Shown here one piece after another: positions 61,158 to 64,000 of a stretch of 64,000 nt of DNA. Position numbers and translations under genes: made by a program. Source of the DNA: Pyrrhoderma lamaoense (taxonomy: Eukaryota > Basidiomycota > Agaricomycetes > Hymenochaetales > Hymenochaetaceae); NCBI GenBank assembly GCA_002794735.1, contig NBAZ01000004.1, positions 372,001 through 436,000 on the forward strand, written 5' to 3'. How positions within the stretch are numbered: the first letter of the stretch is position 1; every line of letters starts with the position of its first letter. The notes under the pieces were generated by a model. The model was not told the origin of the DNA, made no database searches, and saw nothing but the letters and a program-made list of their open reading frames with translations.

Positions 61158-61522
61158 TTAGATACCGTGTATTGCGTATAGAATTTTTCCTCTCCTTTTC
61201 TATGACTAGGTTGAGAGTGTGCACTTCGCATCACGGTAGGCTAAAGTGAGCTCGCTCTCTGGCTTTAGAAAGCAACAAGTAGTATGTTTGCTGTTGTCAC
61301 TTGAATAGCTACCATGTTACATATGTAAGTAGTTCAGGATGAACACATTTCTAGCGAGGACTTTAGGCATAATTCAAGTTTAAGTAATATATTGCCACAG
61401 GTTAATTGAACATGACCAGTAACAAGTGTGACATGTCACACGATTAGTCAGGCATGGACGCTCGTCCCGATGTTGGGAGTCCGTCAAGAACGTAACACAA
61501 CACAGGCCATCGTCAACTCAGC
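61158..61522. promoter_or_regulatory. Intergenic region with RPS25 promoter
   Basis: GTB1 3'UTR and RPS25 promoter. No TATA box seen, and no recognised ribosomal-protein promoter motif. Confidence 0.45.
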
Positions 61523-62081
61523 ATGGTAAGTGTATGCATATGGAACAGAGAGAAGACGACCCAAGACCATAAGGTGTCGCTGTGTGGGCTTTGGACACGA
61601 AAGTACCACGAGTTTCGATGGATTGTTGATCTCTGTTCCAGATGTCATTCTTCACCTATCTGTAACCGATTCTAATCTCTTCAATATCCCCAGGCCAAAG
61701 CTAAAGTTGCAGCACCCTCTGGTGGAAAAGCCAAGGCTAAGAAGAAATGGTCCAAGGGAAAAGTAAAGGACAAGGCACAGCACGCCGTTATCCTCGATAA
61801 GACGACCTACGACCGTATCTTCAAGGAAGTCCCCACCTTCCGTTTCATCTCCCAATCCATTCTTATCGAGCGTCTCAAAATCAATGGTTCGCTTGCTCGT
61901 GTTGCCATCCGCCACCTTGCAAGGGAAGGACTCATCAAGAAGATTGTACACCACAGCTCGCAACTCATCTACAGTACGTATACTCATATCGTAGCTCCCC
62001 TCCCATCTCCGTCTTGATTTTGAGATTCTTATTGTTTTCTCTCCCTTTTTATCAGCCCGAGTGACTAGTGGCGCCGAGTAA
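61523..62081 (+). CDS. RPS25: 40S ribosomal protein eS25
   Basis: eS25 of the small-subunit head. Exon 1 is just the ATG (61523-61525); the 168-nt intron starts at GTAAGT directly after it. Exon 2 (61694-61973) encodes [20 protein letters not shown] then [60 protein letters not shown] and HHSSQLIY. After a second intron, exon 3 (62056-62081) gives TRVTSGAE. All splices keep frame and give 102 aa, the family length. The first intron contains an 11-bp inverted repeat and is longer than most here. Confidence 0.96.
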
Positions 62082-62412
62082 ATGTTGTTGTATACAGTAT
62101 TTTGCATCTTTTTTTCTCGTGTCATGTCATATGCATCCATGTATCTCTTACCCTCGAAAAAAATTATCCAACCAAAATAAAGGATATACACATTCGAAAG
62201 TTGTTTGCTACATCTAAGTCGTATCGAAAATCAGGACTTCTATAATAAGCTAGAATGGATACTTATGTGTGTTATCGACTCACTAGATTTACGCCGCTCG
62301 GAAAGCAACCAATGAACAAGCGCCTTGGTTTTCTCACACATTCGAATTTGAACTGAACAAACTTACAAAGTCTCCTTTCTGTACCTCCATCCATCCTCTT
62401 GATACGTTGATA
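62082..62412. other. Intergenic region, RPS25 to C2H2 gene
   Basis: 3'UTR of RPS25 and promoter of the zinc-finger gene. Nothing else recognised. Confidence 0.45.
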
Positions 62413-63669
62413 ATGGAGGTTAATTCAGATACTATTATAATGTGGGCAAAAGACTCATTACAGTCTTACTGCTGTGAGTGGGATGGTTGTAATGTTAAAT
62501 GCAATTCTTGGAACAATTACTTTAAGGTAGCTTTTTCTGGATCCTTTTCCTCCTCTAGTACTTCAATAGTTTGTAAAGAAAAACGTAATTTACAAGTCTC
62601 ACAACTACGCACCTTTGTGTGCGCCTCGTAAGGGAACTTGGCGTTATGCATGTCTATTTTGAGAAAAACAACTTTTCTTTATGAATAATTCAAAGCTAAT
62701 TAGTCTCAAAATTCAACTTAAACTGACATATCTTTTGATTCTAGCATGTCTCTCGAATCCATTGCAGGTTGCAGAAGGTAGATGATTTGACCCATGACAG
62801 ATTATATGCTAAGGAATTCTTGTAGAATAATGCACATCCATTGCTTTTATGTAGATGGAGAACACCACCAACCTATGGATATGGCAAAATATGTTCTTTT
62901 TCGTTTGAGTCATCTGTTTCCGGTACTAGACTTCTCCAAGATCATGTGAAACAAGTTCATTTTTCAAAGATACAGATTCAATGTCCTTATGAAGGTTAGA
63001 GACATCTCTAGTTTATGATGGACTCATATTACAGTTGGCTAAACAACAATCAACATGATATCTATCAATAGGATGCAAAAAGCAATTCACGCGGCATCCT
63101 AGATTAGCAGAGCATTACGAAGATTATCACGAACCTCCAAGTCAGGAAATGATGTCCAGACATCGAACAGCTCCTATGGTTAGGCAGCCTCAATCTCTCC
63201 ATCCTCTTCCTGATCAACCGCTCTCGAGCTTTCAAATATATGAAAGTGAACAAAGCTCTAGAGTGAGACCACAAGAGTTCAATCCCTCTTCCTCACAGAA
63301 CCCATCGCTACCAGAATTTGAGAAGAAGCAGAAACGAGCGCTGCTAAAAGAGCGAAAACTTGACTCTCATGATTCTGATCTCTCTGAGGATGACTGCTCA
63401 GTCATCTTTGAAGACTTAGATCTCAGCGATAATGTTGAAGTCGGGATAGAAGCCGAGAAAAATGGAGAAACTGTTATCTCAACAAAGGACAATATTGTCA
63501 TCCGCTCAAACAAAGAGACGAATCTCGCTGCGAATGCAGCTATCGCATTGCTCCCATTCCCACCTCCGGGTGGCTATCCCCCCGAGTAGCTCCAGCATCT
63601 TTCGGGTTCGCTTTCATGGAGCAGGAGTATAAGAAACTATTAAAAGAAGAAGATAGTAAACGGAAATGA
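62413..63669 (+). CDS. C2H2 zinc-finger protein
   Basis: Probably a DNA-binding protein. Exons from ATG 62413 give WAKDSLQSYCCEWDGCNVKC and, across an intron (about 62527-62745), NNYFKHVSRIHCRLQK, completing a first C2H2 finger. A second His pair follows (LLQDHVKQVHF). Finger three, CPYEGCKKQFTRHPRLAEHY then EDYH, spans an intron at about 62995-63071. The C-terminal part is disordered, with SHDSDLSEDDCSVIFEDLDL. The frame stops at 63589 as written, but a one-base slip there continues VAPASFGFAFMEQEYKKLLK to 63669, which reads like a real C-terminus. The start could lie further upstream. Target and pathway are unknown. Confidence 0.7.
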
Positions 63670-63756
63670 AGTGGCCTTGATGCTGATAGCATTGCTTATA
63701 TCTTTGTATTCAATATAACCCATCTATTATTCTTTTATCGCTTGTTTTATTAATAC

Positions 63757-63890
63757 CTACCCCTTGCACTTCGCTTTGAACGCTCGGACGTTTTTGCCTC
63801 TTGCTTTGATTTCTTCCACATATCCAGATTCAAACTTACAGATACGGTATCGCAGAACTTTCTTAGCATAGAACATATTGCACACTTTTT
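63757..63890 (-). CDS. C-terminal exon of an unrecognised gene (5' part beyond window)
   Basis: The minus strand reads VCNMFYAKKVLRYRICKFES, then GYVEEIKARGKNVRAFKAKC and KG, ending with TAG at 63757-63759. The basic/aromatic composition and clean frame suggest coding sequence. Upstream minus DNA (63990-63930) could be another exon (YGWGHWLISFLLVPV). No family was recognised. It is convergent with the C2H2 gene, whose stop lies less than 100 bp away. Confidence 0.4.
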
Positions 63891-64000
63891 GTATTCAAAC
63901 GTATACTTGTTTATGTATTATTTACCAGAAACTGGTACCAATAGAAAGGAAATCAGCCAGTGCCCCCATCCATATCCAAAATCCAGCCCATCCGCAGCCC

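Noticed and set aside
1..64000. Programmed frameshifting or a variant genetic code as an exotic system
   Set aside because: Breaks have no common slip motif, vary in position within genes, and the direction is not uniform; standard stops end the genes normally.
1..64000. CRISPR array, prophage, tRNA or rRNA gene, LTR retrotransposon
   Set aside because: No regularly spaced direct repeats, phage genes, complete tRNA A/B boxes, rRNA sequence or long direct terminal repeats were seen.

Overview
This window looks like nuclear DNA of a filamentous basidiomycete, probably Agaricomycotina. That view rests on dense, short spliceosomal introns (mostly about 50-60 nt), compact head-to-head gene pairs, a METTL3-type m6A writer beside an FHA-forkhead factor, a Kre6/Skn1-type glucan-synthesis protein, kexin, a GH125 mannosidase and a Pol II U2 snRNA gene. 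Species cannot be named from the sequence alone. I recognise about 21 protein genes plus one long Ser/Pro-rich unknown, one C-terminal fragment at the right edge, a U2 snRNA gene and one MITE-like element.

Layout. 1-5 kb: 3'-truncated ARG8 (minus) and a Ser/Pro-rich unknown (plus). 5-8 kb: secreted GH125 alpha-mannosidase. 8-12 kb: SNAPC4-like Myb protein and CWC21/SRRM2 in a head-to-head pair only about 95 bp apart, then U2 snRNA (minus). This groups an snRNA transcription factor, a spliceosomal protein and an snRNA. 12-17 kb: IME4/METTL3 (minus) and FHL1-like FHA/forkhead factor (plus), also divergent. 17-26 kb: two long pyrimidine-rich gene-free stretches around KCS1 (inositol hexakisphosphate kinase), then the tiny four-exon QCR9. 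26-38 kb: mitoribosomal uS11m, a CsbD-like stress protein, a CCCH+RRM+RBR ubiquitin ligase, the PKA regulatory subunit BCY1 and a CGI-58/Cld1-type hydrolase. 39-49 kb: Mid2-like membrane protein, Liz1/Vht1/Fen2-type transporter, PEX14, Kre6/Skn1. 49-64 kb: CK1-like kinase with a long tail, glutamate-carboxypeptidase-type M28 protein, a MITE, KEX2, glucosidase II beta, RPS25, a C2H2 protein and a terminal exon.

Themes: secretory pathway and wall biology (KEX2, glucosidase II beta, Kre6, GH125, Mid2-like), nutrient signalling (BCY1, KCS1, FHL1, IME4), RNA processing (CWC21, U2, SNAPC4-like, IME4). These are ordinary core fungal functions; I see no gene cluster that suggests a new defence or metabolic system.

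A major caveat is that many well-conserved genes are broken by single-base frame shifts inside exons (roughly one per kb of coding sequence, mostly apparent one-base losses). The simplest reading is residual indel error of an unpolished long-read assembly, so gene bounds below span these breaks, and several starts and splice sites are approximate.
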